Below, piece by piece: positions 63,870 through 64,000 of a DNA stretch of 64,000 bases; the first letter of the stretch is position 1, and each line of letters begins with the position of its first letter. The DNA lies in the NCBI RefSeq assembly GCF_003635165.1, contig NZ_ML058619.1, forward strand, positions 248,001-312,000. The letters are read 5' to 3'. A program made the translations under genes and the position numbers. The notes below the pieces were generated by a model, which did no database searches, was not told the origin of the DNA, and saw nothing but the letters and a program-made list of their open reading frames with translations. This DNA comes from Burkholderia sp. Nafp2/4-1b (GTDB lineage Bacteria; Pseudomonadota; Gammaproteobacteria; Burkholderiales; Burkholderiaceae).

Positions 63870-64000
63870 GGCTGCAGGCTCCTGTTGAGGTAGGTGAACA
63901 TCGCGTGCCGGCCGGCCGCCCGGACGGGCGCCGGCGACGAACCGCGACGCGGCGGCACACCGCGTCGGTCGATCCAGCACCCCACGTTGTAGCGGAAAAC

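Overview
The window is a stretch of high-GC beta-proteobacterial chromosome, most likely Burkholderia (cepacia-complex type). Codon use is strongly G/C at third positions. The gene set (AcnB, CioAB, several LysR and MocR regulators, LivJ-type binding proteins, Usp, YdeP-type oxidoreductase) fits that genus, but the species and replicon cannot be fixed from sequence alone. No rRNA, tRNA, CRISPR array or complete insertion sequence was seen.

1-8.6 kb: a Rieske/FAD oxidoreductase (cut by the left edge), a short HTH protein translationally coupled to a PsiE-like membrane protein, an encapsulin operon (DyP peroxidase carrying a cargo-loading tail, then the shell protein), and a ClpK/ClpG-type AAA+ disaggregase. 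8.7-17.7 kb: a YdeP-type molybdenum oxidoreductase, then a probable catabolic module made of an NCS1 permease, a LysR regulator, an M20 hydrolase, a DUF1028 protein, RidA and a flavin monooxygenase. 18-20.4 kb: a small exported His-rich protein, then a tryptophanyl-tRNA synthetase behind a complete ribosome-mediated attenuator with a Trp-Trp leader peptide that is probably leaderless.

20.4-24.2 kb: a leftward operon of a ShiA-like transporter, a non-canonical AroE-like dehydrogenase and a Bcr/CflA exporter, preceded by a PcaR-like inverted repeat. 24.2-25.4 kb is visibly A/T-richer and holds one membrane protein of unknown function. 25.4-34.4 kb: a J-domain protein, a bestrophin-like channel, cyanide-insensitive oxidase cioAB, and a molybdenum-cofactor set (fdhD-moeA-moaA-moaE-moaD) that could serve the YdeP enzyme. 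34.5-38.8 kb: a tightly overlapping amino-acid operon (DauR/YheO-like regulator, 50-aa protein, threonine-synthase-like PLP enzyme, asparaginase-like enzyme) facing an orphan LivJ-type binding protein.

39.2-48.8 kb: acnB with a strong promoter, an operator palindrome and a perfect terminator; a LysR/LysE pair; two MocR-type regulators, each with repeated candidate operator sites; a DadA-like FAD enzyme. 48.9-56.5 kb: a second orphan LivJ-type protein, an exported protein, a lone long tyrosine recombinase, a universal stress protein behind a near-perfect Anr/FNR box, a hydratase and a putative PD-(D/E)XK protein. 56.5-64 kb: an AraC regulator, two lipoproteins, a large exported protein paired with a DUF3142 protein, and an alpha/beta hydrolase of the haloperoxidase type.

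The strongest less-described signals are the trpL-trpS attenuator, the PcaR-like operator in front of the shikimate-type operon, the overlapping PLP/asparaginase operon and the encapsulin operon.
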